A stretch of 64,000 nucleotides of DNA from Mesorhizobium loti (GTDB lineage: Bacteria > Pseudomonadota > Alphaproteobacteria > Rhizobiales > Rhizobiaceae), in NCBI RefSeq assembly GCF_001510895.1, contig NZ_LPWA01000068.1:62001-126000 (forward strand), in the 5' to 3' direction. A program made the translations under genes and the position numbers. Under the pieces are notes generated by a model, which was given only the letters and a program-made list of their open reading frames with translations, ran no database searches and had not been told where the DNA came from. Of the stretch, positions 33,796-42,169 are shown in pieces. The stretch's first letter is position 1; each line of letters starts with the position of its first letter.

Positions 33796-36234
33796 ATGCA
33801 AGCACATGCGAGAGTGGTGATCGTTGGCGGCGGTTGCGTCGGCGCAGGCATCCTGTACGGCCTGGCGAAGCGCGGCTGGACCGACGTCGCGCTGCTCGAG
33901 CGCACCCAGCTGACCGCCGGCTCGACCTGGCACGCGGCGGGCCTCATCCCGTCCTATGCCCGCAACATCAATGTCGGGCGGATGATCAAGAAGACCATCG
34001 AGATCTATGAGGGGCTGGAGGCCGAGACCGGGCAGCCGGTCGGCTGGCACAAATGCGGCCAGTTGCGCATCGCCAATTCCAGGGACCGGCTCGACGAATT
34101 CAAGAGCTACATGAGCGTCGCCGACGTGCAGGGCATGCGCGCGCATTTGCTGACGCCGGCAGAGGCCAGGGAGCTCTGCCCGCTTCTCGACAACGACCAC
34201 ATGCTCGGCGCGCTCTATCATCCGGACGACGGCCACATCGCCCCGGCCGACGTGACGCACGCCATGGCCAAAGGCGCGCGCGACCTCGGCAGCAAGGTCT
34301 ATCTCAACACCGAGGTCACCGGTTTCAGGCGGACGCCCGGCGGCGAATGGCTTGTCCAGACGAACAAGGGCGACATCACCTGCGAGCACGTTATCTGCGC
34401 CACCGGCAATTACGCGCGCCAGACCGGTGCGCTGCTCGGCCTCGAAATCCCGGCGATCCCGATCCTGCACCAGTACTGGATCACTGAAGCCGTGCCGGAG
34501 ATCGTGGAGCGCAAAAAGCAGGGACGGCCCGAAATGCCGATCCTGCGCGACGAGGGTTTCGAGGGCTATCTTCGCGAAGAAGGCGACGGGCTGATGTTCG
34601 GGCCTTACGAGCGTACCGCGAATCTGAAACTGTTCGCCGAGGACGGCGTTCCAGCCTGGTTCGGCGCCGATCTGGTCGAAGAGGATTTCGAGGCGGTGTC
34701 GTGGAACTGGGAACAGGCTTTGCAACTGGTCCCGGCACTGGGACGGGTGGGGATCAAGGCCAATGTCCGCGGGCCCTTCCAGATGACGGCGGACGAGTTG
34801 CCCTTGATGGGACCCGCCTGGGGCCTGCCCAATGTGTGGCTGGCCGAAGGCGTGCCCGGCGGCATCCTGTGGGGCGGCACCATCGGCTATTACCTGTCGG
34901 AGCGAATCGTCGAGGGCGGCAACAGCCTGGACACTTCCGATCTCGATCCGCGCCGCTTCGGCGACTATGCCAACAAGGCCTGGACGCGCGAAAAGGTCCG
35001 CGAGGCCTGGGGCACGCATGCCGAGCAAAAATATCCAGGGCAGGACATGCCCGCCGCCCGCCCGCAGAAAACCGCGCCTTCCTATGCAAGGCTGACCGAA
35101 CTCGGCGCCGTCTGGGGCGTGCTCAATGGCTGGGAGATGCCCAACTGGTTCGCGCCGAAGGGCGTCGAGGCCAAGGACCAGTATAGCTGGCGCTGGACCC
35201 CCAAGGGGAACTTCGTGGCCGAGGAAGTGTTGGCGGTGCGCAACGCGGTCGGGCTGGTCGAGATGACGCCGATGACCAAGTTCGAGGTGTCGGGGCCGAA
35301 CGCGGCAGCCTGGCTCGACAGGATACTGGCCAACCGCCTGCCCGCGGTCGGCAAGGCGACGCTGACGCATCATCTTACGGCGGCAGGCGGCGTGCAGGCG
35401 GAGTACATGGTGGCTCGCCTTCAAGAAGACTTCTTCTACCTGATCTCGACGCCGCGCGCGGAGCGTTGGAATTTCGACGATCTCGCAAAACTGCTTCCCG
35501 CCGACGGCAGCGTGAGCCTGAAGAACGTCACAAGCGAGCGCGGCTGCTTCACCGTCGTTGGGCCGAAGGCGCGAGACGTGCTGCAACCCCTCACGGAGAT
35601 CGACCTTTCGAATGCTCAATCCCCGTGGTTCAGCGTCAAGACCGGCGGCGTCGCTTTGGCCAGCGATGTGCGGCTGCTGCGGGTGAATTACGAGGGTGAG
35701 CTCGGCTGGGAACTCTACCACCCCATGGCCTACCAGCGGCAATTGCTGGATGCGCTTCTGAGGGAAGGCGAAAAGCACGGCATGCGCCTCGTCGGGCTGC
35801 ATGCGCTGGAATCGCTCAGGCTCGAGAAATCCTATCGGGCCATGTATCGCGACATGAACCCGGAGCTCAACGCGCTGGAAAGCGGGCTCGAACGTTTCAT
35901 CCGCCTCGACAAGGGCGACTTCGTCGGGCGCGACGCGGTGCTGAAATACAAGGCGAGGAACGACCAGCGCCGCTCGGTGACGCTCAAGATCGAGACCGAC
36001 GGCGCAAGCACGCTTGCCTCCGAGGGGCTCTACCTCGATGGCGAGTTGGTCGGGCGCATCACATCGGGCGGATACGGCTACGCGCTCGGGCATGATGTGG
36101 CGCTGGCGCTGCTGCCGGAGCGTTTTTCCAAGCCCGGCACGAAGCTCGACGTCGCGATCCTGGGAGAATGGAAGACCGCCGAGGTGATTGCGGATTCGCC
36201 TTACGATCCGGCGAACGACAGGCCCCGGATGTAG
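33796..36234 (+). CDS. Dimethylglycine/sarcosine dehydrogenase-like FAD and GcvT protein
   Basis: 812 aa. Residues 1-370 form a DAO-type FAD domain beginning RVVIVGGGCVGAGILYGLAK; LTAGSTWHAAGLIPSYA contains the His to which FAD is covalently bound in dimethylglycine dehydrogenase. A linker domain (residues about 373-428) precedes GcvT N- and C-domains (ARLTELGAVWGVLNGWEMPN, GLHALESLRLEKSYRAMYRD, SGGYGYALGHDVALALL). The reaction is oxidative demethylation of an N-methyl glycine, passing the one-carbon unit to tetrahydrofolate. Such enzymes serve betaine or sarcosine use in rhizobia. It stands alone. Confidence 0.93.
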   Translation: MQAHARVVIVGGGCVGAGILYGLAKRGWTDVALLERTQLTAGSTWHAAGLIPSYARNINVGRMIKKTIEIYEGLEAETGQPVGWHKCGQLRIANSRDRLDEFKSYMSVADVQGMRAHLLTPAEARELCPLLDNDHMLGALYHPDDGHIAPADVTHAMAKGARDLGSKVYLNTEVTGFRRTPGGEWLVQTNKGDITCEHVICATGNYARQTGALLGLEIPAIPILHQYWITEAVPEIVERKKQGRPEMPILRDEGFEGYLREEGDGLMFGPYERTANLKLFAEDGVPAWFGADLVEEDFEAVSWNWEQALQLVPALGRVGIKANVRGPFQMTADELPLMGPAWGLPNVWLAEGVPGGILWGGTIGYYLSERIVEGGNSLDTSDLDPRRFGDYANKAWTREKVREAWGTHAEQKYPGQDMPAARPQKTAPSYARLTELGAVWGVLNGWEMPNWFAPKGVEAKDQYSWRWTPKGNFVAEEVLAVRNAVGLVEMTPMTKFEVSGPNAAAWLDRILANRLPAVGKATLTHHLTAAGGVQAEYMVARLQEDFFYLISTPRAERWNFDDLAKLLPADGSVSLKNVTSERGCFTVVGPKARDVLQPLTEIDLSNAQSPWFSVKTGGVALASDVRLLRVNYEGELGWELYHPMAYQRQLLDALLREGEKHGMRLVGLHALESLRLEKSYRAMYRDMNPELNALESGLERFIRLDKGDFVGRDAVLKYKARNDQRRSVTLKIETDGASTLASEGLYLDGELVGRITSGGYGYALGHDVALALLPERFSKPGTKLDVAILGEWKTAEVIADSPYDPANDRPRM

Positions 36235-36330
36235 CCGGCGTTCGAGCGCGGTCCGGCCCGATCATCTTCGCGCTGCTACGGATCGTTCCGCCCTGCCCTG
36301 CGTTGATGACGACGCAGAGAGGAAACGGCA

Positions 36331-36654
36331 ATGGACGACGATCGGATCGAGAAGATCAGGCAGCGCGCCTATGAGATATTTCAACGTGAGGGCGGCATGC
36401 TCGGCAATCATGAGCGGCATTGGCACCAGGCGGAGATGGAAATCGACCGCGAGGCCGCCCTGCCCTTGACGGCAGACGATGCGCTGCCTGAAACGCGCGA
36501 GGTCGACAGCTCGGATGTGCTGACGGTCGAGGCGCTTGCGATGCGCACAGGCATATCTGGCGAAGAAGCGCAGGAGCTGCTCGACAGGCTGGGCAACGAC
36601 CGCGCCGCGATCGAGCAGGCAGCGCGGAGCCTTAAGGCGCGAAAGGGGCTATAG
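36331..36654 (+). CDS. DUF2934 protein with C-terminal helical domain
   Basis: 107 aa. The N-terminal RIEKIRQRAYEIFQREGGM and NHERHWHQAEMEID form the DUF2934 motif. The C-terminal ALAMRTGISGEEAQELLDRL then GNDRAAIEQAARSL resembles DUF3606-type helices. GAGAGGAAACGGCA precedes the ATG. Function unknown; such proteins are common, often several per genome, in Mesorhizobium. Confidence 0.85.
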   Translation: MDDDRIEKIRQRAYEIFQREGGMLGNHERHWHQAEMEIDREAALPLTADDALPETREVDSSDVLTVEALAMRTGISGEEAQELLDRLGNDRAAIEQAARSLKARKGL

Positions 36655-36715
36655 CCCGGAACCGCATCAGATCGGTCGGGGCCGGGCCTGGCACAAGCAG
36701 AAGCCTATCCACCAG

Positions 36716-38914
36716 TCAGGCGCGAGCGGCGCGCGGCCGCCACGCCAGCATGCGCATCGCATTGGCCGTGACCAGAACCGTCGCGCCGGTGTCGGCGAGG
36801 ATCGCCGGCCAAAGGCCGGTGATGCCGGCGATCGTGGTAACCAGGAAGACCGCCTTCAGCCCGAGCGCCACCGTGATGTTCTGATGGATGTTGGCGAGCG
36901 CGCGGCGCGACAGCTCGATCATCGCCGCGAGGTCGCCGACCCGTCCGTGCAGGACGGCGGCGTCGGCCGTCTCCAGCGCGACATCGGTGCCGCCGCCCAT
37001 GGCGATGCCGACATCGGCGCTAGCCAGCGCCGGGGCATCGTTGATGCCGTCGCCGACCTTCGCGACCTTCCTGCCGGACGCTTGTAATTCGCGAACGATT
37101 CGCTGCTTGTCCTCCGGCAACATTTCGGCATGGACGGAAAGCCCTAGGCCCTTGGCGATCGCGGCGGCCGTGCGCTTATTGTCGCCGGTCAGCATCACCG
37201 GCTCGACGCCGGCATCGCGCAACGCCGCCAGCCCGGATTGCGCGTCGGCGCGCGGCTCGTCACGCATGGCGATGATGCCGGCGGGCTCGCCGACGGCGAT
37301 CAGCACCGAGACCGATTTGCCCTCGTCGTTGAAGGCGGCGATGCGCTCGAACTGGTCGTCGGAAAGCGTGGCGCGCTCTCCAGCGGCGGCCGGCGATCCG
37401 AGGAAAATCTCCTTGCCGCCGACCTTGCCGGCCACGCCCTTACCGCCGACCGCGAAAGCCTCGGATGCTGGCGGGACCGGTACCTTGTCGGCCCTGGCCC
37501 GGTCTAAGATCGCAAGCGCCAGCGGATGGCTGGATCCGGTCTCGAGCGCCGCCGCCATCGAAAGAACATTGGCCTCGTTGCGCCCAATCGCGATGATGTC
37601 GGTGACTTTCGGTTTTCCTTCGGTCAGCGTGCCTGTCTTGTCGAGCGCCATTGCGTTGATGGAGCCCAGCGCTTCGAGAATGGCGCCGCCCTTGATCAGC
37701 AGGCCGCGCCTTGCGCCGGCCGACAAGGCCGCCGCGATCGCCGCCGGGGTGGAGATGACCAGCGCGCAGGGGCAGCCGATCAAGAGGATGGCGAGGCCCT
37801 TGTAGATCCATTCGCTCCAGCTCGCGCCGGCGAGCAGCGGCGGCAGCACCGCCACCAGCGCGCCGAGCACCAGCACGCCGGGCGTATAGACTTTCGAGAA
37901 ACGGTCGATGAAGCGCTCCGTCGGCGCCTTGCTCTCCTGCGCCTCCTCGACCAGCTTGACGACGCGCGCGATGGTGTTGTCGGCGGCCGCCGCGGTCACC
38001 TTCACGCGCAGCACGGCGTCGGTATTGATGGTGCCGGCGAACACGCTGTCACCCGACTTCTTGCGCACGGGCACGCTCTCGCCGGTGACGGGCGCCTCGT
38101 CGATGGCGCTGTCGCCTTCGACGATTGTGCCGTCGGCCGCGATCCTGTCGCCGGGACGGACCAGGATGGTCACGCCGACAGAAAGGCTGTCGGCAGGCAC
38201 CTCCTCCACCGTGCCATTGCGTTCGACATAAGCGGTCTTGGGAACGAGAGTTGCCAGGTCCTGAATGCTGGTGCGGGCCCGGCTGGCGGCAACGCCTTCG
38301 AGCAGTTCGCCGACCAGGAACAGGAAGACGACGGCCGCCGACTCCTCTGCGGCGCCGATGATGACGGCGCCGACGGCGGCAATCGTCATCAGCGTCTCGA
38401 TCGAGAACGGCGTGCCAGCGCGGGCGGCGGCGAAGGCGCGGTTGGCGATCGGCAGCAGGCCGACGGCAAGGGCTGCCAGGAACGCCCACCATTCGACCGG
38501 CGGATAGAGGCGGCCGATGCCATAGGCCAGCCCAAGCGCCACGCCGCAGCCGATGGTGAGCATGCCCTTCCTCGTTCGCCACCAGGCGCCCTGCCCGTTG
38601 CCGGCGTCATGCGAATGATCGTGGCTCTCGGCCTGGCCATGGTCATGGTCGTGTCCATGATCGCGTGCGGGGCTTTCCACGCGGGGCTTCTCCCCGTCCG
38701 CCGGAAAGACGCAATAACCGAGCCTGCTGAGCTGCGCCTTCATGGCGGGCAGCAATGAAGCATCCGCAGCATGGCTGAGCTTCATCGTGCCCGCGGTCGC
38801 CGAGACCGAGACGTTGCTCACCCCGGGAAGGCGGCTCACCGCGGTCTCGATCTTGGCCGCACAGGCGGCGCAGTCCATGCCCGTGACGCGATAGCGGGTT
38901 TCCTTGACGTCCAT
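36716..38914 (-). CDS. zntA: Zn/Cd/Pb-exporting P1B-type ATPase
   Basis: 732 aa. An N-terminal heavy-metal domain (VTGMDCAACAAKIETAV) is followed by a His-rich stretch (DHGHDHDHGQAESHDHSHD). Eight membrane helices follow, with CPC in GCPCALVISTPAAIAA. The cytoplasmic part has TGES, DKTGTLTEGKPKV, SHPLALAI and GDGINDAPAL. The last membrane segment has ADTGATVLVTANAMRM, whose DxG is typical of zinc/cadmium/lead ATPases (P1B-2). It pumps divalent metal out of the cytoplasm. It is divergent from a MerR regulator with a well-formed MerR-type promoter in between. Confidence 0.94.
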   Translation of the reverse strand: MDVKETRYRVTGMDCAACAAKIETAVSRLPGVSNVSVSATAGTMKLSHAADASLLPAMKAQLSRLGYCVFPADGEKPRVESPARDHGHDHDHGQAESHDHSHDAGNGQGAWWRTRKGMLTIGCGVALGLAYGIGRLYPPVEWWAFLAALAVGLLPIANRAFAAARAGTPFSIETLMTIAAVGAVIIGAAEESAAVVFLFLVGELLEGVAASRARTSIQDLATLVPKTAYVERNGTVEEVPADSLSVGVTILVRPGDRIAADGTIVEGDSAIDEAPVTGESVPVRKKSGDSVFAGTINTDAVLRVKVTAAAADNTIARVVKLVEEAQESKAPTERFIDRFSKVYTPGVLVLGALVAVLPPLLAGASWSEWIYKGLAILLIGCPCALVISTPAAIAAALSAGARRGLLIKGGAILEALGSINAMALDKTGTLTEGKPKVTDIIAIGRNEANVLSMAAALETGSSHPLALAILDRARADKVPVPPASEAFAVGGKGVAGKVGGKEIFLGSPAAAGERATLSDDQFERIAAFNDEGKSVSVLIAVGEPAGIIAMRDEPRADAQSGLAALRDAGVEPVMLTGDNKRTAAAIAKGLGLSVHAEMLPEDKQRIVRELQASGRKVAKVGDGINDAPALASADVGIAMGGGTDVALETADAAVLHGRVGDLAAMIELSRRALANIHQNITVALGLKAVFLVTTIAGITGLWPAILADTGATVLVTANAMRMLAWRPRAARA

Positions 38915-38945
38915 GGCATCGGATTCCTTGTTTTGTCAGGAGCCA

Positions 38946-38976
38946 GTGCTACATCCTCTAGCGACTAGAGGAGCAA
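38946..38976 (-). promoter_or_regulatory. MerR-type promoter and operator for the Zn/Cd ATPase
   Basis: On the minus strand TTGCTC (38976-38971) and TAGCAC (38951-38946) are separated by 19 bases, the long spacing that MerR proteins correct by DNA twisting. The perfect palindrome CCTCTAG-CGA-CTAGAGG (38955-38971) fills the spacer, as in zntA promoters. Confidence 0.75.
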
Positions 38977-38983
38977 GACAAAA

Positions 38984-39418
38984 ATGCGGAAAAGTGATTT
39001 CGCCATCGGCGAGGCCGCGCGGCAAAGCGGCGTCAAGGTGCCGACGATCCGCTACTACGAGCAGATCGGCCTGTTGCCCGCCGCCTCCCGCACGGAAGGC
39101 AACAGGCGGCTCTACGACCGTCGAGACCTGGACCGCCTCGCCTTCATCCGGCACGCGCGCGAACTCGGTTTCGAGGTCGATGCGATCCGCACGCTGCTGT
39201 CGCTGCAGGACGATCCGGAGCAACCCTGCGCCGCCGCCGACGCCATCGCCAAGGCGCGGCTGATCGAAGTGGAGAAGCGCATCGCCAGCCTGAACGCGCT
39301 GCGCGAAGAGCTGCTGCGGATGGTGAAGAAATGCGCCAGCGGCAGGATCGAGGACTGCCGCGTCATCGAGACGCTCGCCGACACGAGCCATGTGCACGGA
39401 CGGCTCGCCGAGGCGTAG
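38984..39418 (+). CDS. MerR-family metal regulator (ZntR/CadR-like)
   Basis: 144 aa. FAIGEAARQSGVKVPTIRYY and EQIGLLPAASRTEGNRRLY form the MerR winged helix, followed by a dimerisation helix. Metal-binding cysteines are Cys82 (EQPCAAAD), Cys117 and Cys125 (KKCASGRIEDCRV), the pattern of divalent-metal sensors. It starts 69 bases from the divergent ATPase gene and most likely activates it when zinc, cadmium or lead is in excess. Confidence 0.93.
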   Translation: MRKSDFAIGEAARQSGVKVPTIRYYEQIGLLPAASRTEGNRRLYDRRDLDRLAFIRHARELGFEVDAIRTLLSLQDDPEQPCAAADAIAKARLIEVEKRIASLNALREELLRMVKKCASGRIEDCRVIETLADTSHVHGRLAEA

Positions 39419-39517
39419 GCGCAGACCAGGAGGGAGGGCCGGGTTGGGTCGTCTCCAAGGATATTGCCGCCCCCGCCAAAGGCGGCTGGTGCGGGACAGG
39501 CGGCCGGCCGTCGCCGC

Positions 39518-39727
39518 CTATCGCCAGGCTGCCTCGTTTTTCTTTTCGTAGTCGCTGAACGCCTTTTTCAGCCCACCCAGCACTTCGGCGGCGGTTTCGA
39601 ACATTGCCCTGAGCTGAGGTTCGTCCACTTTGAGGATGTCCGCGCGCAAGTGATCCATCGTCTCCTGCAGACGGGCCTGCATATTGCGCGTGTGGTGGCG
39701 CGGGTTCCGGTCGTCTTCGCTGGCCAT
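39518..39727 (-). CDS. Small hypothetical helical protein
   Basis: 69 aa: MASEDDRNPRHHTRNMQARL, then DHLRADILKVDEPQLRAMFE and LGGLKKAFSDYEKKNEAAWR. GGGAG lies 8 bases before the ATG at 39727; a longer upstream start lacks support. Highly charged, probably one or two helices. Not recognised as a named family. It is divergent from the PadR gene. Confidence 0.65.
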   Translation of the reverse strand: MASEDDRNPRHHTRNMQARLQETMDHLRADILKVDEPQLRAMFETAAEVLGGLKKAFSDYEKKNEAAWR

Positions 39728-39851
39728 GTGAGTGCTCCCTTCGCTGATCCAACGCACCCGCCCCCCTTGGCGGTTGCCAAGCCGACTCACAAGGTTATTA
39801 TCGGTTCCCGATATCGAAATTCGATTATGAAAAATTATCGGCGGTGGAGAG

Positions 39852-40166
39852 ATGCAGCACCAGGAGCTGTTGGCAGGTTTCATACGGCTTCACATCCTGC
39901 ATCATGCGGCCGAAGGCGATCTCTACGGGCAATGGATGATCGAGGAACTGGCGCGCCACGGCTATCGCGTCAGCCCCGGCACGCTTTATCCGATGCTGCA
40001 CGCCATGGAGCGCAAGGGCTATCTCGAATCCCGCATCGAGCGAACCGGCCGGTCGCAACGCCGCCTCTACACCGCCACGCCCTACGGCCTCGAGGGCCTG
40101 GCGGCCGCGCAGGACAAGATCAGGGAGTTGTTTCGTGAAGTCGTCTCAGGAAGCGGCAGTGCCTGA
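39852..40166 (+). CDS. PadR-family regulator
   Basis: 104 aa. FIRLHILHHAAEGDLYGQWM, YRVSPGTLYPMLHAMERKGY and RRLYTATPYGLEGLAAAQDK are the PadR winged-helix hallmarks. Short PadR proteins directly before chrA are known from chromate-resistance operons. Here the gene overlaps the start of a truncated chrA by 32 bases. Confidence 0.92.
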   Translation: MQHQELLAGFIRLHILHHAAEGDLYGQWMIEELARHGYRVSPGTLYPMLHAMERKGYLESRIERTGRSQRRLYTATPYGLEGLAAAQDKIRELFREVVSGSGSA

Positions 40167-40344
40167 ACCGGCACGGGAATCCGTGTCTCGGGCCGGCTCT
40201 GCCTGGGAGGTGCTCGCGGCGTTCACCAAGCTGGGCGTGACTTCGTTCGGCGGGCCGATCGCCCACCTCGGCTATTTCCGCGACGAGCTGGTGACCCGGC
40301 GCAGCGGCGAGCGCGATCCTTTTTTGAAAGGAGCAATGCCATGA
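40135..40344 (+). pseudogene. Truncated chromate transporter ChrA (N-terminus only)
   Basis: About 55 codons match ChrA: EVLAAFTKLGVTSFGGPIAH and LGYFRDELVTRR are the amphipathic start of the CHR domain. Homology ends at about 40303, after which SGERDPFLKGAMP runs to a stop that overlaps the start of the next gene. Roughly 350 or more residues, all transmembrane helices included, are missing. PadR plus this fragment is what remains of a chromate-resistance operon. Confidence 0.8.
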
Positions 40345-40724
40345 CAAAAGTGAATGTTCGTTACATCGTCTATGATGTGGACGCGGCAATCGCGTTCTAC
40401 ACCCAGGCTCTCGGTTTCTCCGTCGCCATGCATCCGGCGCCGAGCTTCGCGATGCTGGACAAGGGCGACCTTCGGCTGCTCATCAACGCGACGACCGGAC
40501 CGGGCGGCGCATCGCAGCCGATGCCGGACGGCCGCAAACCGGAACCCGGCGGCTGGAACCGGATCCAGATCGAAGTTGCGAAGATCGAGGATGAAGTCGC
40601 TCGTCTGAAGACCTTCGGCGCCAAGTTTCGCAACGATATCGTGGCCGGGATGGGCGGCAAGCAGATCCTGCTCGACGACCCCGCCGGCAATCCGATCGAG
40701 CTGTTCGAGCCGCCGGCCAAATAG
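40341..40724 (+). CDS. VOC-family glyoxalase/bleomycin-resistance-like protein
   Basis: 127 aa. NVRYIVYDVDAAIAFYTQAL, GWNRIQIEVAKIEDEVARLK and KQILLDDPAGNPIELFEPP follow the two beta-alpha-beta modules of the family, with the C-terminal Glu of the metal site in IELF. The usual first-strand His is not obvious. AAAGGAG precedes the ATG at 40341. It directly follows the chrA truncation point, so the deletion may have placed it under the padR promoter. Confidence 0.9.
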   Translation: MTKVNVRYIVYDVDAAIAFYTQALGFSVAMHPAPSFAMLDKGDLRLLINATTGPGGASQPMPDGRKPEPGGWNRIQIEVAKIEDEVARLKTFGAKFRNDIVAGMGGKQILLDDPAGNPIELFEPPAK

Positions 40725-40767
40725 GGTCCGGATCGACCAAGAATTGCGGACTGTCGGCCACTCCAAG

Positions 40768-40796
40768 TTGACAGGGCGGGCACATCAATCTAAGTT
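40768..40796 (+). promoter_or_regulatory. Promoter of the ArsR/SRPBCC operon
   Basis: TTGACA (40768-40773), 17 bases, TAAGTT (40791-40796). Transcription would begin near 40803-40804, at the probable GTG start codon, implying a leaderless message. Confidence 0.6.
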
Positions 40797-40820
40797 CGCG
40801 TTAGTGGTGACTAACGCGAA
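40795..40820. promoter_or_regulatory. Perfect operator palindrome at the ArsR start
   Basis: TTCGCGTTAG, six bases, CTAACGCGAA: a perfect 10-bp inverted repeat overlapping the end of the -10 box, the transcription start and the first codons of the ArsR gene. Very probably the autoregulatory site. Confidence 0.7.
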
Positions 40821-41121
40821 CTACTGGACAGCGCTCGGAGACTCGACGAGGCGCACGATCTTCGAACTGCTGGTCGAACAGCCTTGTTCGGTCAGCGGAC
40901 TCGCTCGTGCGCTGCCTGTAACCCGGCCGGCGGTCTCTCAGCATTTGAAGGTCCTGAAGGACGCCGGGCTCGTGGCCGACACGCGCTCCGGCAAGGAACG
41001 CATCTACCGTATCGATCCGGACGGGCTGGCAAGCCTGCGCGCGGAAATCGACCGGTTCTGGAGCAAGACCCTGGCCGGCTACAAACTGGCCGTCGAGCAC
41101 CCAACGAAGGACCAGGCATGA
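40804..41121 (+). CDS. ArsR-family regulator of the SRPBCC-associated type
   Basis: 105 aa from the GTG at 40804 (a second GTG follows at 40807; a TTG at 40744 lies upstream of the promoter). ANYWTALGDSTRRTIFELLV, GLARALPVTRPAVSQHLKVL and RIYRIDPDGLASLRAEID are typical of the ArsR group paired with AHSA1-like proteins, which lacks metal-binding cysteines. Its stop overlaps the next start by four bases (ATGA). No ribosome site precedes the start, in line with a leaderless transcript. Confidence 0.88.
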   Translation: MVTNANYWTALGDSTRRTIFELLVEQPCSVSGLARALPVTRPAVSQHLKVLKDAGLVADTRSGKERIYRIDPDGLASLRAEIDRFWSKTLAGYKLAVEHPTKDQA

Positions 41122-41606
41122 GCAAGCAACCTGCACCCGCGCCCGTAAAACACTCCGTCGTTGTCGAGGCGCCGATCGCGCGCGCCTTCAAGGTCTTCAC
41201 CGAGGACTTCGGCAGCTTCAAACCCCGCGAGCATAATCTTCTCGCCGTGCCGATCGCGGAGACGATCTTCGAGCCTCGGGTCGGAGGTCACGTGTACGAC
41301 CGCGGCGTGGACGGCAGCGAATGCCGCTGGGCCCGGGTGCTGGCTTACGATCCGCCCGACCGGTTGGTCCTGAGCTGGGACATCAGCCCGCGATGGCAGA
41401 TCGAGACCGACCTGAACAAGACCAGCGAATGGGAAGTCCGGTTCACGGCCGAGACGGAGAACCGAACCCGGGTTGAGATCGAGCACCGGAATCTCGAACG
41501 GCATGGCGAAGGCTGGGAAGGCGTGCGTGGCGGCGTCGACAGCGATCAGGGCTGGCCGCTGTATCTGCAGCGCTTCCACGATCTTTTTCCCGGCAAGGCA
41601 GCCTAA
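41118..41606 (+). CDS. SRPBCC/AHSA1-domain protein
   Basis: 162 aa. KHSVVVEAPIARAFKVFTED, ETIFEPRVGGHVYDRGVDG, RVLAYDPPDRLVLSWDISP and RVEIEHRNLERHGEGWEGVR follow the START-like fold of the AHSA1 group, a deep pocket for a hydrophobic ligand. Translationally coupled to the ArsR gene; this pair is widespread and of unknown physiological role. Confidence 0.92.
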   Translation: MSKQPAPAPVKHSVVVEAPIARAFKVFTEDFGSFKPREHNLLAVPIAETIFEPRVGGHVYDRGVDGSECRWARVLAYDPPDRLVLSWDISPRWQIETDLNKTSEWEVRFTAETENRTRVEIEHRNLERHGEGWEGVRGGVDSDQGWPLYLQRFHDLFPGKAA

Positions 41607-41671
41607 CTGTCACGCTGCGACCCAAGGGGCATCACTCGCCAGCCCACCGCGATTCCGGGGAGCGGAGAGAT

Positions 41672-42085
41672 ATGGAAGTCTATTGGTTGAGCATCCTCGG
41701 CGTGCTCGCGCTCTGCCTTCTCTCGGTGGCGTTGGCGATCTACTCGGGTTCGTCCAAGGGATTTGCGGGAGCGCTTTCCGGTCCCGTAGTCCCGGCGGAC
41801 GACGACAACCGGCTTTACAGGATCGACCGCGTCCACATGAACTCGGTCGAGGCGCTGGCGCCTTTTGTCGTGCCCGCCGCGCTGGCGATGATGGTTGGCG
41901 TCGGGCCGGCCACGCTGGCGACGCTCGTCTGGCTTCACCTTGCGATACGCCTCGTTCATCTGGTGATCTACCTGCGCGGCGGCAACGCCGCCAAGGGAGG
42001 CAATGTCAGGACGATCCTCTACGTCTCCGGAGCGCTGGTCACGCTTGCCCTCATCGTCGTGACCGAGTGGACGGCCGCCGTCTGA
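41672..42085 (+). CDS. MAPEG-family membrane protein
   Basis: 137 aa with four membrane helices. RIDRVHMNSVEALAPFVVPA is the MAPEG core (the ExxxP-type helix), after WLSILGVLALCLLSVALAIY. Bacterial MAPEG proteins may have glutathione transferase or peroxidase activity. GGAGCGGAGAG lies before the ATG. A separate unit following the SRPBCC gene on the same strand. Confidence 0.88.
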   Translation: MEVYWLSILGVLALCLLSVALAIYSGSSKGFAGALSGPVVPADDDNRLYRIDRVHMNSVEALAPFVVPAALAMMVGVGPATLATLVWLHLAIRLVHLVIYLRGGNAAKGGNVRTILYVSGALVTLALIVVTEWTAAV

Positions 42086-42169
42086 CGCCGCGGCCCTTCG
42101 ACTGGCACTTGTTTGTGACATCCGCCTGCATTGTACTTTCCGGGGTCGAAACCTTAAGGAGGCAAGGCG

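Noticed and set aside
33730..36093. 787-codon open frame opposite the dimethylglycine dehydrogenase-like gene
   Set aside because: Antisense shadow caused by high GC at third positions; no family motif, while the plus strand has a complete conserved enzyme.
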